9,743 bases of DNA from Caldilineaceae bacterium (GCA_015494005.1 WGCB01000659.1:1-9743); one strand, 5' to 3'; positions 1 through 7,048 are shown, counted from the stretch's first letter. Notes: generated by a model from the letters alone, not told the origin. Numbers and translations: made by a program.

Positions 1-137
1 ACTCTTACTTGCACCCAAAAGTGCCGGGTGCAGTTACGAGTTGTCAGGGAAACTCAGTGCTCAGGGAGAAGCTCTCCAGCTTTCGTGCTCTGATAGCTAT
101 ATCTCTGACAACTCTTACTTGCACCCAAAAGTGCCGG
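1..137. repeat. 27-bp direct repeats with inverted repeat, possible mobile-element remnant
   Basis: Bases 1-27 and 111-137 are identical (begin ACTCTTACTTGCACCC, end AAAAGTGCCGG), a 110-bp period. In the first copy, GCACCC (11-16) pairs with GGGTGC (26-31) around a 9-nt loop. The arms extend outward imperfectly, 14 of 17 positions matching, to AACTC/GAGTT-type ends. The right arm continues as GAGTTGTCAG (38-47), which is the exact reverse complement of CTGACAACTC (105-114) just before the second copy. The block is visibly more AT-rich than the genes beside it, and I see no open frame in it that makes sense. Direct plus inverted repeats suggest an insertion-sequence end, MITE or REP-like element, possibly continuing past the left edge. 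No transposase is visible, so the family cannot be named. Confidence 0.6.
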
Positions 138-190
138 AGTTCCCCTCGAGGGCTCTGGAGCCGGCCAGCTCGGGGAGGCAGCGCAGGCGG

Positions 191-2278
191 CTACTTCCCC
201 ACCAGGGGCAGGAAGAGGCGGTGGACGCCCTGTCCCGTCCCCCCATCGCCCGCGTCGGCCAGGGCCTGGACCGTGACGAAGCCCACTCGGCTGGGCTCCT
301 GGGTGGACTCCACGGCCAGCAGGGCTACTCCCACGCTCGTGCTCGTGGCGGTGACGGGCACGCTCACCTGCAGGGGGATGGCCGCGGCCTCCCCCGGCCC
401 CGCGGACCAGCTGCCGTCGCCCCCGCTCACCGGCCAGTCGCTGCCCTCCACCTGCAGCCGGTAGGTGTCGGTGAGGGCGGTGCGGTTGGTCACGGTGACG
501 GTGAAGGGCAGGCGAGCGCCGGGTGGGCCGTGCAACGAGCTGGGCGCGGTCTCCAGCTCCATCCCCTCCGCAGAGACGACCCAGAGGAAGACGGCCGTGG
601 GCGGCCCCCAGTGGCCGTCCGTGTCCTGGGCCTGGAGGAAGAGGGTGTGTCGCCCTGGGGCCCAGCCCGTGGTGTCGATCCAGCCGGTGATGGTCTCCTG
701 GCCCTGGTCGAAGAGACCGTCCGCCGCTGCCAGGGGAAAGGTGGGCCCGCCCAGCCAGTCTGGCCCGTCCACGCTGAAGCGGGCCGCCTGAACCGTCTGG
801 GTGGGCTCGGTGCCGTAGTAGCCGTTGCTGAAGAAGCGGGTGTCGTCCGCCAGGGCCTGGACCCGCACGGGCATCCCCGGCGCGATCCGGGCGGGCTCGG
901 CGGTCACGTCCACCACCTCCGGCCCGCCTGGGAGCTGGTAGGGGCGGCGGGCCACCTTGGCCGCGAAGAGCAGGGCCTCCAGGTTAGGCTGGAGGAGCGT
1001 CTCCTCAAAGTAGTCGCAGCCTTGGAAGAAGGTGGTCCCCACCTCGAAGGTGTAGGCGGCCACGCCCAGCTCCCCGTAGGCGAAGTCGGTCTGGCTGCCG
1101 TCGATGGCGTAGAGGCAGTTGGAGGTGTTGCAGACCTCGTAGCGGTTGTAGAAGCCGAACTTGCGTCCCAGGGTGCGCAGGGCGTCCCGGTTGGGCGCGG
1201 GGGAGCCGGTCCAATCCCAGGGGTAGATGACCAGCCCGCCGTAGCTGTGCAGGGAGAGGAAGACGCCGTTGGTGGTGGGCAGGGGCGGATCGTCCAGGGC
1301 CGGGCCTTTCTGATCCGGGAAGAGATGGCGGACGTAGCTCTGGAAGGCCTGGGTCTCCGGCTCCGAGGCCGGGGAGGGGCCCCGGTAGACGATGTTGCAG
1401 GGATCCCCGGAGGAGCAGCCGCTGCCGCAGATGTCCCAGAGGAACTCGGCGTTGCGGTTCAGGTCCACGCCGTAGTTGGGGAAGGCGCAGGCCGCGGGGT
1501 TGTCCGTGTTCTTGCGCCAGAGATAGCCCTGCTCCGCCCATTTGCGCCCGTCCGGGTTGCCGTAGGGGGCGATGACGATGCGGTTGAAGTCGAGCAGGGC
1601 GGTGATCTCCGGGTCCTGGCCGTAGCCCTGGACCAGCAGCTCCGCGAAGCGGGTGGCCAGCTCCGCGGTGGCCAGCTCCCGAGCATGGGTGGCCGCCAGG
1701 ACGAAGAGGATGCCCTTGTCCAGGTGGTCTGTGGCCGGGTTGGTCAGCTCCAGGGCCTGGAGGTCGTAGCCCTCCGGGCCGCCGGGCGTCACCTTGTCGT
1801 AGCTGTTCCCCCAGTCCACCCAGCGGGCCAGCTCTGGGTGCGCCTGGGCCAGCCCGGCCAGGTCCGCGTAGGTCTCCTCCACCGTGCGGTAGCAGGCATA
1901 GCCCGGGATGCCCCCCTCCTGCCCCCCGGAGCGGAGGAAGGGGCGGTTCACCTGGGCCGTGGCCTCCGGATCCTCCGTCACCGGGATGCCCTGGGCCTCC
2001 AGGACCCGCCGCTCCTGGGCCGTCACCCAGGCCACCAGGAAGCCCTCCCGCCGGTGCACCTCCCACACGTCCAGCCAGGCGGCCAGCCGGGCCAGGGTCT
2101 CCTCGTCCGGGAAGGGAATGCGCACCACCGCTCCCTGGGGTCGGACCGGAGAGGCCGGAGGCTCGGGCGTCTCCTCCGGTCCGGGGAGGGCCGCGGTGGC
2201 CGGCGTCCGCGCCCAGAGGGCCAGCCCGATCAGCAGGGCCAGCCCGGTGAGGATGGCGGGTGCGATTCTGCGGTGCAT
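191..2278 (-). CDS. Secreted M14 family zinc carboxypeptidase
   Basis: A 695-aa exopeptidase that should remove C-terminal residues from peptides outside the cell. Residues 1-31 form a signal peptide (HRR, hydrophobic core about 8-22, alanine-rich cleavage region). Residues 50-110 look like a propeptide. The M14 catalytic domain spans about 125-445 and is complete: zinc ligands H198 and E201 (HARE), H344 (SLHSYGG), substrate-binding NPDG (241-244) and DLNRN (272-276), and catalytic E412 (YTFEVG). Several cysteines (264, 284, 288, 294, 383, 388) could form disulfides, as expected for an exported enzyme. About 455-570 and 572-672 look like two beta-sandwich (Ig-like, NEW3-like) domains. The protein ends in a Gly/Asp-rich linker and HRLFLPLVGK, a probable surface-sorting tail. 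The ATG start has GGGGAG four bases upstream. Stop is TAG. The layout resembles carboxypeptidase T-like enzymes; the exact substrate is unknown. Confidence 0.93.
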   Translation of the reverse strand: MHRRIAPAILTGLALLIGLALWARTPATAALPGPEETPEPPASPVRPQGAVVRIPFPDEETLARLAAWLDVWEVHRREGFLVAWVTAQERRVLEAQGIPVTEDPEATAQVNRPFLRSGGQEGGIPGYACYRTVEETYADLAGLAQAHPELARWVDWGNSYDKVTPGGPEGYDLQALELTNPATDHLDKGILFVLAATHARELATAELATRFAELLVQGYGQDPEITALLDFNRIVIAPYGNPDGRKWAEQGYLWRKNTDNPAACAFPNYGVDLNRNAEFLWDICGSGCSSGDPCNIVYRGPSPASEPETQAFQSYVRHLFPDQKGPALDDPPLPTTNGVFLSLHSYGGLVIYPWDWTGSPAPNRDALRTLGRKFGFYNRYEVCNTSNCLYAIDGSQTDFAYGELGVAAYTFEVGTTFFQGCDYFEETLLQPNLEALLFAAKVARRPYQLPGGPEVVDVTAEPARIAPGMPVRVQALADDTRFFSNGYYGTEPTQTVQAARFSVDGPDWLGGPTFPLAAADGLFDQGQETITGWIDTTGWAPGRHTLFLQAQDTDGHWGPPTAVFLWVVSAEGMELETAPSSLHGPPGARLPFTVTVTNRTALTDTYRLQVEGSDWPVSGGDGSWSAGPGEAAAIPLQVSVPVTATSTSVGVALLAVESTQEPSRVGFVTVQALADAGDGGTGQGVHRLFLPLVGK

Positions 2279-2282
2279 GGCA

Positions 2283-2288
2283 CTCCCC
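2283..2288 (-). promoter_or_regulatory. Ribosome binding site of the M14 peptidase
   Basis: On the minus strand GGGGAG lies four bases before the ATG at 2278. The spacing is short but this is the only Shine-Dalgarno-like match, and the ATG is directly followed by a convincing signal peptide, so it supports this start. Confidence 0.5.
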
Positions 2289-2335
2289 TAGCGGCTGACA
2301 GGGTGGGTCGGGGCTTCCCGCACCCCGTCAGCCTG

Positions 2336-2377
2336 TCCCAATCTTCGGTCTCCAATCTCGGCGCCCCAATCGACGGC
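2336..2377. repeat. Degenerate 7/14-bp periodic repeat
   Basis: Read on the plus strand in sevens from 2336: TCCCAAT, CTTCGGT, CTCCAAT, CTCGGCG, CCCCAAT, CGACGGC. Every other heptamer ends in CCAAT, so the period is 14 bp with a 7-bp sub-period. It lies in the 193-bp gap between the penicillin acylase stop and the M14 start and runs almost directly into the cleaner 14-bp array at 2381. GTCTCCAATCTC here recurs at 7033-7044 in the gap before the methyltransferase. Confidence 0.55.
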
Positions 2378-2380
2378 TTT

Positions 2381-2464
2381 CGTCGTCCATCCACCGTCGT
2401 CCATCCACCGTCGTCCATCCACCGTCGTCCATCCACCGTCGTCCGTCCACCGTCGTCCGTCCAC
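2381..2464. repeat. 14-bp tandem repeat, six copies
   Basis: Six head-to-tail copies of CGTCGTCCATCCAC fill exactly 84 bp. Copies 1-4 are identical; copies 5 and 6 (2437-2464) carry CCGTCCAC in place of CCATCCAC. The unit itself splits into two heptamers. The array ends 7 bp before the penicillin acylase stop codon on the minus strand, so it lies in the 3' untranslated region of that gene and upstream of the M14 gene. Units abut without unique spacers, so it is a minisatellite and not a CRISPR array. The function is unknown. Confidence 0.93.
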
Positions 2465-2471
2465 TGCCTTG

Positions 2472-4847
2472 CTATCTCGGCCGCAGCACCAGCGTCTCCG
2501 TAGCCGCAGCCTGGATCGCCTCCTGGCTGAAGGGCAAGGGATGGTACTCCACGGCCAGCCAAGGAGCGATCTGGTCGTCGTAGTGGGGGCTGAAGGGGTG
2601 GCCGGATTGGCCTGTGGGCAGGATGGAGCGGCTGGCGTCCCAGTCCGCCGGGTCGCTGATGATGCGGTAGGCCGGGCCCAGGCCCATGGCGTAGGGCTTC
2701 TCCGGGTAGTAGGCCCCGCTGTTGATGGTGTTCCAGTTGCCTCCGGCCGGGAAGGGCCCCCGGTTGAAGATGGGCCGCAGAGGCCCCACGCTGCCCAGGG
2801 GGTGGGCGAAGGTCATGCTGTGCAGCCCGGCCCAGCTCCATTTGGCCGGATCGTCCCCCAGCTCGGCCTGGATCTCCGCTACGGTGGCGGCCAGGGCCTG
2901 GCTCAGCAGACCCGCCCGGTCCCCCTGCCACCAGGGGCTGGCCGGGTCGTCCAGGATGTTCTGCAGGTACATGTAGGGGTAGGCGGCCAGGGTCAGATAC
3001 TGCTCCGCGCCCTCCTGGCCCAGGGCCGGAGCCAGGGAGAGGCGGATGATCTGGCGCAGGGCCACCTCGCTCACCGCCGCGCCGGCGCTCTCCGCCTCCA
3101 TGAAGCCGTCCCAGGCAGCCAGCGCGTCCAGCGCGGCCTGCTGGAGGGCATCCTGGGCCGTGGCCTCCGCCACCAGGACCTGGGCCACCTGCAGGTTGAT
3201 GGCGCTGTAGCGGTCCCCGTGCAGGCGGGCGAAGTCCTCCGCTGTCAGGTTCTTTCCCTGGCGCAGGTGCTGGCTGATGCGGGCGACCCGGTAGGGGGGC
3301 TGGAAGTAGCGGGAGAGGAAGTAGGGGTAGTCTGGCCCCACTGGACGGTTGTTGGCGCTGGCGAAGAAGTCCGCGGCCGGGTTGAGGGCGTGGGGCATCT
3401 CGTCCCAGGGGATGAAGCCGGTCCACTCGTGGGCCCCGTCCTCCCCGGGGACGGGCACCAGCCCCTGGCGGTCGTTGCTGGCCCGGATGGGCACCGCGCC
3501 GCTCATCTGGTAGCCGATGTTCCCCTCCACGTCCGCGTAGACGAAATTCATGCCCGGCAGCTCCCACTTGGCCAGGGCCGCCCGGAACTCCTCCCAGTCT
3601 CCCGCCCGGTTCAGCTCCAGGATGGCCTGGGCCAGGGGCCAGGGATCCAGGCCGGTCCAGCGCAGGGCCAGGGGCTCCTCCGCCTCCTCCAACACGTCCG
3701 AGACCAGAGGGCCGTGGTGGGTGGCCCGCACGGTCAGGGTCACCGGCTCCGCTCCCTTGATCTGGATCACCTCCTGGCGCAGGGTGAGTTCCCGCCATTC
3801 CCCCTGGAAGCGATAGCGGGCGCCCTGCTCGTCCAGGGTCTCCACGAAGAGGTCCTGGACGTCGGGCCGGGCGTTGGTGACGCCCCAGGCGATGCGGGCG
3901 TTGTGGCCGATCTCGATGCCGGGGATGCCGGGCAGGGAGCCGCCCACCACCTGGTAGCCGTCCTGGCTGTGCAGCCCCACCTCGTACCAGAGGCTGGGCA
4001 TGCTCAGGCCCTGGTGGGGGTCGTTGGCCAGGAGGGGCAGCCCCGAGGCGGTGCGGCTGCCCCCGGCCACCCAGGCGTTGCTGCCCTGATCCGGCCGAGC
4101 CAGGGGCAGGGCCTCCTCCCACCCGGTCTGGAAGTCCAGGAGGGCCTGAGCGGTGCGGCCCAGGCGGACGGCCTGCTGGGCATCGGGGATCACGTCCGGG
4201 CCCGGGTACTCGGGCAGGATCTCCAGGAGCTGCTCCCAGGAGAGGCGAGGGGCCAGCTGGGCCAGGACCAGCTCGTGCTTGTAGTTGTTGCTCAGCCCCC
4301 AGCCCAGGAGCTTGCCGAAGACCAGGCTGTCCACTGGCTGCCAGGGCTCCGGGGTGATGCCCAGGATCTTGAACTCCGGGGGCAGGTGGCTGCCGGCCTG
4401 GGCCAGGTAGGCGTTCACCCCGTCCGCGTAGGCCTGGAGGATGGCCTGGCTGCGGGCGTCCAACACCTCCCAGTCGGCCTGGGCGGCCTGGGTCAAGCCC
4501 AGGGTGCGCATGAAGCGGTCGTTCACCAGCCCCCGGTCGCCGATGACCTCGCTCAGCCGGCCGTGGGCCGCGCGCCGGGCCGACTCCATGGCCCAGAGCC
4601 GGTCCTGGGCATGGACGAATCCCTGGGCGAAGAAGAGGTCATGCTCGTTCTCGGCCAGGATGTGGGGGATGCCAGCGGCGTCCCGGTGGATGGTCACCGG
4701 GGCCTGGAGGCCGGGCAGGTCCAGCTCGCCCGTCACCTGGGGCAGGCCGGAGCGGCCCACCAGGACGTAGGCCCCGGCCAGGGCCAGGACCACCACGGCC
4801 ACCAGAGCCAGGACGATCCCCAGGATAATTTTCAGCGGACGTGACAC
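2472..4847 (-). CDS. Penicillin acylase family protein (Ntn hydrolase)
   Basis: A 791-aa N-terminal nucleophile hydrolase that cleaves amide bonds of acylated substrates. Family members act on beta-lactams, acyl-homoserine lactones or other N-acyl compounds; the substrate here cannot be told. Residues 5-30 are one long hydrophobic segment after SRPLK, an uncleaved anchor or signal sequence that places the enzyme outside the membrane. The family motif HRDAAGIPHI is at 54-63. The autocatalytic cleavage site is in QGSNAWVAGG, making S256 the probable nucleophile and start of the beta chain. The segment DVEGNIGYQMSG (439-450) holds the likely oxyanion asparagine N443. The length is typical of the family. 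The frame stays open to 4925, but AAGGAGG lies 8 nt before the GTG at 4847 and the extra 26 codons run through a heptamer repeat, so GTG 4847 is chosen. It follows the zinc-ribbon gene by 118 bp. Stop is TAG. Confidence 0.93.
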   Translation of the reverse strand: MSRPLKIILGIVLALVAVVVLALAGAYVLVGRSGLPQVTGELDLPGLQAPVTIHRDAAGIPHILAENEHDLFFAQGFVHAQDRLWAMESARRAAHGRLSEVIGDRGLVNDRFMRTLGLTQAAQADWEVLDARSQAILQAYADGVNAYLAQAGSHLPPEFKILGITPEPWQPVDSLVFGKLLGWGLSNNYKHELVLAQLAPRLSWEQLLEILPEYPGPDVIPDAQQAVRLGRTAQALLDFQTGWEEALPLARPDQGSNAWVAGGSRTASGLPLLANDPHQGLSMPSLWYEVGLHSQDGYQVVGGSLPGIPGIEIGHNARIAWGVTNARPDVQDLFVETLDEQGARYRFQGEWRELTLRQEVIQIKGAEPVTLTVRATHHGPLVSDVLEEAEEPLALRWTGLDPWPLAQAILELNRAGDWEEFRAALAKWELPGMNFVYADVEGNIGYQMSGAVPIRASNDRQGLVPVPGEDGAHEWTGFIPWDEMPHALNPAADFFASANNRPVGPDYPYFLSRYFQPPYRVARISQHLRQGKNLTAEDFARLHGDRYSAINLQVAQVLVAEATAQDALQQAALDALAAWDGFMEAESAGAAVSEVALRQIIRLSLAPALGQEGAEQYLTLAAYPYMYLQNILDDPASPWWQGDRAGLLSQALAATVAEIQAELGDDPAKWSWAGLHSMTFAHPLGSVGPLRPIFNRGPFPAGGNWNTINSGAYYPEKPYAMGLGPAYRIISDPADWDASRSILPTGQSGHPFSPHYDDQIAPWLAVEYHPLPFSQEAIQAAATETLVLRPR

Positions 4848-4855
4848 GATTGCGG

Positions 4856-4862
4856 CCTCCTT
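4856..4862 (-). promoter_or_regulatory. Strong ribosome binding site that fixes a GTG start
   Basis: On the minus strand AAGGAGG is followed by 8 nt (CCGCAATC) and then GTG TCA CGT at 4847. This is a near-perfect Shine-Dalgarno match at good spacing. The upstream ATG at 4925 has nothing comparable, so the site decides the start of the penicillin acylase gene. Confidence 0.85.
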
Positions 4863-4867
4863 TTCGG

Positions 4868-4895
4868 ATGGGAGACGGTGAATGGAGGATGGTGG
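4868..4895. repeat. Short heptamer array upstream of penicillin acylase
   Basis: Four plus-strand heptamers in phase: ATGGGAG, ACGGTGA, ATGGAGG, ATGGTGG. On the minus strand this reads CCACCAT CCTCCAT and so on, resembling the 14-bp array at 2381 in inverted orientation. It lies in the 118-bp gap between the zinc-ribbon stop and the penicillin acylase start, 6 bp upstream of that gene's ribosome binding site. Degenerate, so moderate confidence. Confidence 0.45.
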
Positions 4896-4965
4896 GCAGG
4901 CCAAAATGGACGCGGCCGACTGCAAATACGGTGTCCCCTCGTCCCTGCAGAGCCCTCCGGATCGG

Positions 4966-5352
4966 TCATCGGCTCTCCAGATGCATGGGGAACGGTTCGC
5001 CCAGGTTCAGCCCGGCCAGGCCGTTCCATGTACCTTGAGCGTCCCGCCGCCCCAGCTGCCGGTGAGCCGGGCACAGACAGCCGGGATCCTGGGGGCGAGG
5101 GCAGCTCCGTAGCAGCTCGGCCAGAGACGCCAGCTCCTCCTGGGCCATGCGGTAGCCGGTGTGGTGGAAGGAATCATCACCCAGGGAGCCGCGCCTGGAC
5201 TCCTCGTAGACAGCCAGACCGGCGAAGCCACAGGCGCTGCACGCCACCAGCTGCAGGCTGATCTCATCGGAGCGGCTGTCTGGAGGCAGCTCTACACTCA
5301 ACGCGATGCCCAGAGAGCCAGACCCTCCACACCGAGGGCAGCGAAACGCCAT
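4966..5352 (-). CDS. Small zinc-ribbon protein of unknown function
   Basis: A 128-aa protein. C5 and C8 (CPRCGG) with C38 and C41 (CSACGF) make a classic two-knuckle zinc ribbon with 29 residues between the pairs. A second cysteine cluster, C84, C92, C94 and H97 (in SCPRPQDPGCLCPAHRQLG), could bind another metal ion. A segment rich in Leu/Glu (about 68-83) between them is probably helical. There is no signal peptide or membrane span, so it should be cytoplasmic. AAGGAGGT sits 6 nt before the ATG, which makes the gene real despite its size. It lies 78 bp downstream of the PyrK-type gene and 118 bp upstream of the penicillin acylase gene, all in one direction. I do not recognise a named family. 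Zinc ribbons of this kind mediate nucleic-acid or protein contacts, and no role is assigned. Confidence 0.8.
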   Translation of the reverse strand: MAFRCPRCGGSGSLGIALSVELPPDSRSDEISLQLVACSACGFAGLAVYEESRRGSLGDDSFHHTGYRMAQEELASLAELLRSCPRPQDPGCLCPAHRQLGRRDAQGTWNGLAGLNLGEPFPMHLESR

Positions 5353-5358
5353 GGGGTG

Positions 5359-5366
5359 ACCTCCTT
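5359..5366 (-). promoter_or_regulatory. Ribosome binding site of the zinc-ribbon gene
   Basis: The minus strand carries AAGGAGGT, an ideal Shine-Dalgarno sequence, 6 nt before the ATG at 5352. It is the main proof that this short frame is translated. Confidence 0.85.
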
Positions 5367-5370
5367 CGTT

Positions 5371-5415
5371 GCTGTCGCACAGCCTGGGACCCAGAGCGGG
5401 CCCGCATGCCCGCTC
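5371..5415. other. Cluster of three small hairpins between genes
   Basis: Three inverted repeats lie close together in the 78-bp gap between the PyrK-type stop and the zinc-ribbon start. GCTG-tcgca-CAGC is at 5371-5383. CTGG-gac-CCAG is at 5384-5394. The longest, GAGCGGGC-ccgcat-GCCCGCTC, has an uninterrupted 8-bp stem at 5394-5415. No T-run follows the strong stem on the minus strand, so a normal intrinsic terminator is not supported. It could be an RNA-stabilising or attenuating structure that separates expression of the two genes, or an inert GC-rich palindrome. Confidence 0.5.
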
Positions 5416-5430
5416 CCCTGCCAGCCTGCA

Positions 5431-6192
5431 TCAGCCCTCGCTTCCCATTCGAAGGACCGGCCCGTCCAGGCAGAGGAGCGCGCCGTCGTGCTCGCAGGAG
5501 CCGCAGAGGCCAAGCGCGCAGCGCATGTAGGCCTCCCAGCTCAGCTGGGCAGGGACGCGGTGCTGCCGGGCCAGGCGGGCCAGGGCCTCCAGCATGCCGT
5601 GGGGCCCGCAGGCATAGATGCCCTCCACGTCACCCCGGGCCAGGAGAGGCTCCAGGGCGCTGGTCACCAGGCCGGGCTGGCCGGCGCTGCCGTCCTCGGT
5701 GGTCACCTGCAGGCGGAAGCGGGTGGGACCGGTCTCCTGGGCCAGGGCCTGGAAGGCGTCGGTGTAGAGGAGCTCCTGGGCCGTGCGCGCCCCCAGCAGG
5801 ACCGTCACCTCCTGGGCCTGGCCCCGCAGGCGGCGGGCCAGCCAGAGCAGGGGCGCCACCCCGTAGCCGCCTCCCACCAGGGCCACCCGCCGTTGATCCG
5901 CCGGCACCTGGAAGCCCTGGCCGAAGGGCCCTCGGATCCAGAGGGATTCGCCCACGGTCTTTTCGTGTAGCAGCCTGGTGAAGGGGCCCACGGCGGCCAC
6001 CATCAGGGTGACCGGTTCCGGGCTGACCAGGGAGAAGGGCTTCTCGTCGAAGCGGGGCAGCCAGGCCATGACGAACTGGCCGGGCGTGGCCTCCAGGCAG
6101 GTGTCCAGGACGAAGGTGCGGGTGCGGGGGTTCTCCTCCCGGATCTCCAGGATGGTGGCTCGGGTGGGCAGGTGGAAGGGGGGGAGCGTCAC
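5431..6192 (-). CDS. pyrK: PyrK-type FAD/NAD-binding [2Fe-2S] electron transfer protein
   Basis: A 253-aa ferredoxin-NAD reductase-like protein that passes electrons between NAD(P)H, FAD and a [2Fe-2S] cluster, in the manner of the electron-transfer subunit of class 1B dihydroorotate dehydrogenase. Residues 8-95 form the FAD-binding barrel with KPFSLVS (51-57), the counterpart of the RxYS motif. The nucleotide-binding loop is GGGYGVAP (107-114), and YACGPHGML (193-201) is the usual NAD-domain motif. The cluster ligands are C225, C230, C233 and C241, followed by LDGPVL as in PyrK. The length fits the family. The start is GTG inside a GTGA overlap with the methyltransferase stop, which implies translational coupling; GAGGACGAG just upstream may serve as ribosome binding site. 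No pyrD lies in the window, so the true partner is unknown. The symbol marks the family; the protein could serve another dehydrogenase. Confidence 0.85.
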   Translation of the reverse strand: MTLPPFHLPTRATILEIREENPRTRTFVLDTCLEATPGQFVMAWLPRFDEKPFSLVSPEPVTLMVAAVGPFTRLLHEKTVGESLWIRGPFGQGFQVPADQRRVALVGGGYGVAPLLWLARRLRGQAQEVTVLLGARTAQELLYTDAFQALAQETGPTRFRLQVTTEDGSAGQPGLVTSALEPLLARGDVEGIYACGPHGMLEALARLARQHRVPAQLSWEAYMRCALGLCGSCEHDGALLCLDGPVLRMGSEG

Positions 6193-7007
6193 GGCGTCTC
6201 GTCCTCGGCTTGCTGGGTAGGCTTCTCGGCCACGAAGATGATGGTCTGGGGGATCCTGGTGGCGATTTCTTGCGCGTAGTCATCGGCCCAGGGATCCGCC
6301 GCCAGGTCCTCGGGCGGGGCTGGCTCCAGGAGGCGCCGCAGCCGAAAACCGGCCTGGTGGAGCAGGTCGATCCAGGTGGCGGTGGTGCGGTGGAAGGAGC
6401 GCATGAGGATGCCCGTCTCCGAGAAGGGCCAGACTATGGGCCCCTCCGCGAAGTAGCTGCGGACCGGCACGAAGCTGTCCTCCAGGGTCTCCTCGTCCCA
6501 GAAGCAGCTGCGCATGGGGTGGTCCAGGCTGAAGACCAGCAGCCCGCCTGGCTCCAGGACCCGGTGGCACTCGGCCAGGCAGCGGGGCATGTCCGCCACG
6601 TAGTGGAAGGCGTAGGCGCTGAAGACCACGTCGTAGGACTGGTCTGGGAAGGGGCTGAGGTCCTCCGCGGAGCCCTGGTGGAAGTCCACAGCGACCCCTT
6701 CCTGGGCGGCCAGGCGACGGGCGAAGGCGATCTGCTCGTCGCTCAGGTCCACGCCGGTGACCAGGGCGCCCTGCTTGGCGAAGGCGATGCTGCACTGGCC
6801 TCCGCCGCAGCCCACCTCCAGGATGCGCCTTCCCCGCACGTGGCCCAGCAGGCGCAGCTCGTTCTCCGTGGGCGCCCAGGGGCCGTAGTGGGCCGTGTCC
6901 GTGGGGATGGGGTAGCGGCCCTGGTAGCTGGCCGCATTGCGGTTCCAGGCCTCCCGCATGTCGATGTCAGGCGGGCTGCTCCCCTCGCTACTCCTCTCCT
7001 CGCGCAT
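6189..7007 (-). CDS. Class I SAM-dependent methyltransferase
   Basis: About 272 aa from the chosen ATG. Motif I is ILEVGCGGG (62-70), the acidic ribose-binding residue is D87 in VTGVDLS, the motif IV-like strand is DVVFSAYAFHY (126-136), and the post-motif is LEPGGLLVFSLDHP (151-164). This is the UbiE/Methyltransf_11 fold, with a C-terminal part (HRTTATWIDLLHQAGF) typical of small-molecule methyltransferases. The substrate is unknown. Starts at 7019, 7013 (GTG), 7007 and 6959 are all possible. The conserved fold begins at about MREAWNRNAA, at 6959. Upstream, a heptamer array supplies GGAG every 7 nt, so the ribosome binding site cannot single out one start. The frame stays open to 7796 only by chance through the neighbouring gene. 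The stop TGA overlaps the PyrK start. Confidence 0.88.
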   Translation of the reverse strand: MREERSSEGSSPPDIDMREAWNRNAASYQGRYPIPTDTAHYGPWAPTENELRLLGHVRGRRILEVGCGGGQCSIAFAKQGALVTGVDLSDEQIAFARRLAAQEGVAVDFHQGSAEDLSPFPDQSYDVVFSAYAFHYVADMPRCLAECHRVLEPGGLLVFSLDHPMRSCFWDEETLEDSFVPVRSYFAEGPIVWPFSETGILMRSFHRTTATWIDLLHQAGFRLRRLLEPAPPEDLAADPWADDYAQEIATRIPQTIIFVAEKPTQQAEDETP

Positions 7008-7020
7008 GGACACCGCCATC

Positions 7021-7048
7021 CTCCGATCTCCAGTCTCCAATCTCCACT
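7021..7048. repeat. Heptamer array carrying GGAG motifs
   Basis: Four perfect-phase plus-strand heptamers of pattern CTCCNNT: CTCCGAT, CTCCAGT, CTCCAAT, CTCCACT. On the minus strand each unit shows GGAG, so the methyltransferase start region is preceded by a ladder of Shine-Dalgarno-like sites 7 nt apart. It lies in the gap between the degenerate PyrK-like stop (7106) and the methyltransferase start. Confidence 0.65.

Noticed and set aside
138..190. Intrinsic terminator after the M14 gene
   Set aside because: Short palindromes are present (CCCTCGAGGG at 143-152, and a GAGC/GCTC hairpin) but there is no T-run on the minus strand.
2381..2464. CRISPR array
   Set aside because: The repeats are 14 bp and abut directly with no spacers, and no cas gene is present.
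41..2503. Long plus-strand open frame (820 codons) opposite the M14 gene, and similar plus-strand frames at 2469-4844, 5161-5970 and 6210-7301
   Set aside because: They mirror well-supported minus-strand genes, have Gly/Ala/Arg/Val-rich sequence without domain motifs, and arise from the lack of stops in GC-rich DNA.
2230..4122. Minus-strand 630-codon frame overlapping the penicillin acylase gene
   Set aside because: Another frame of the same strand. The product is Pro/Gly/Arg-rich with no motifs, and it crosses the 14-bp repeat.
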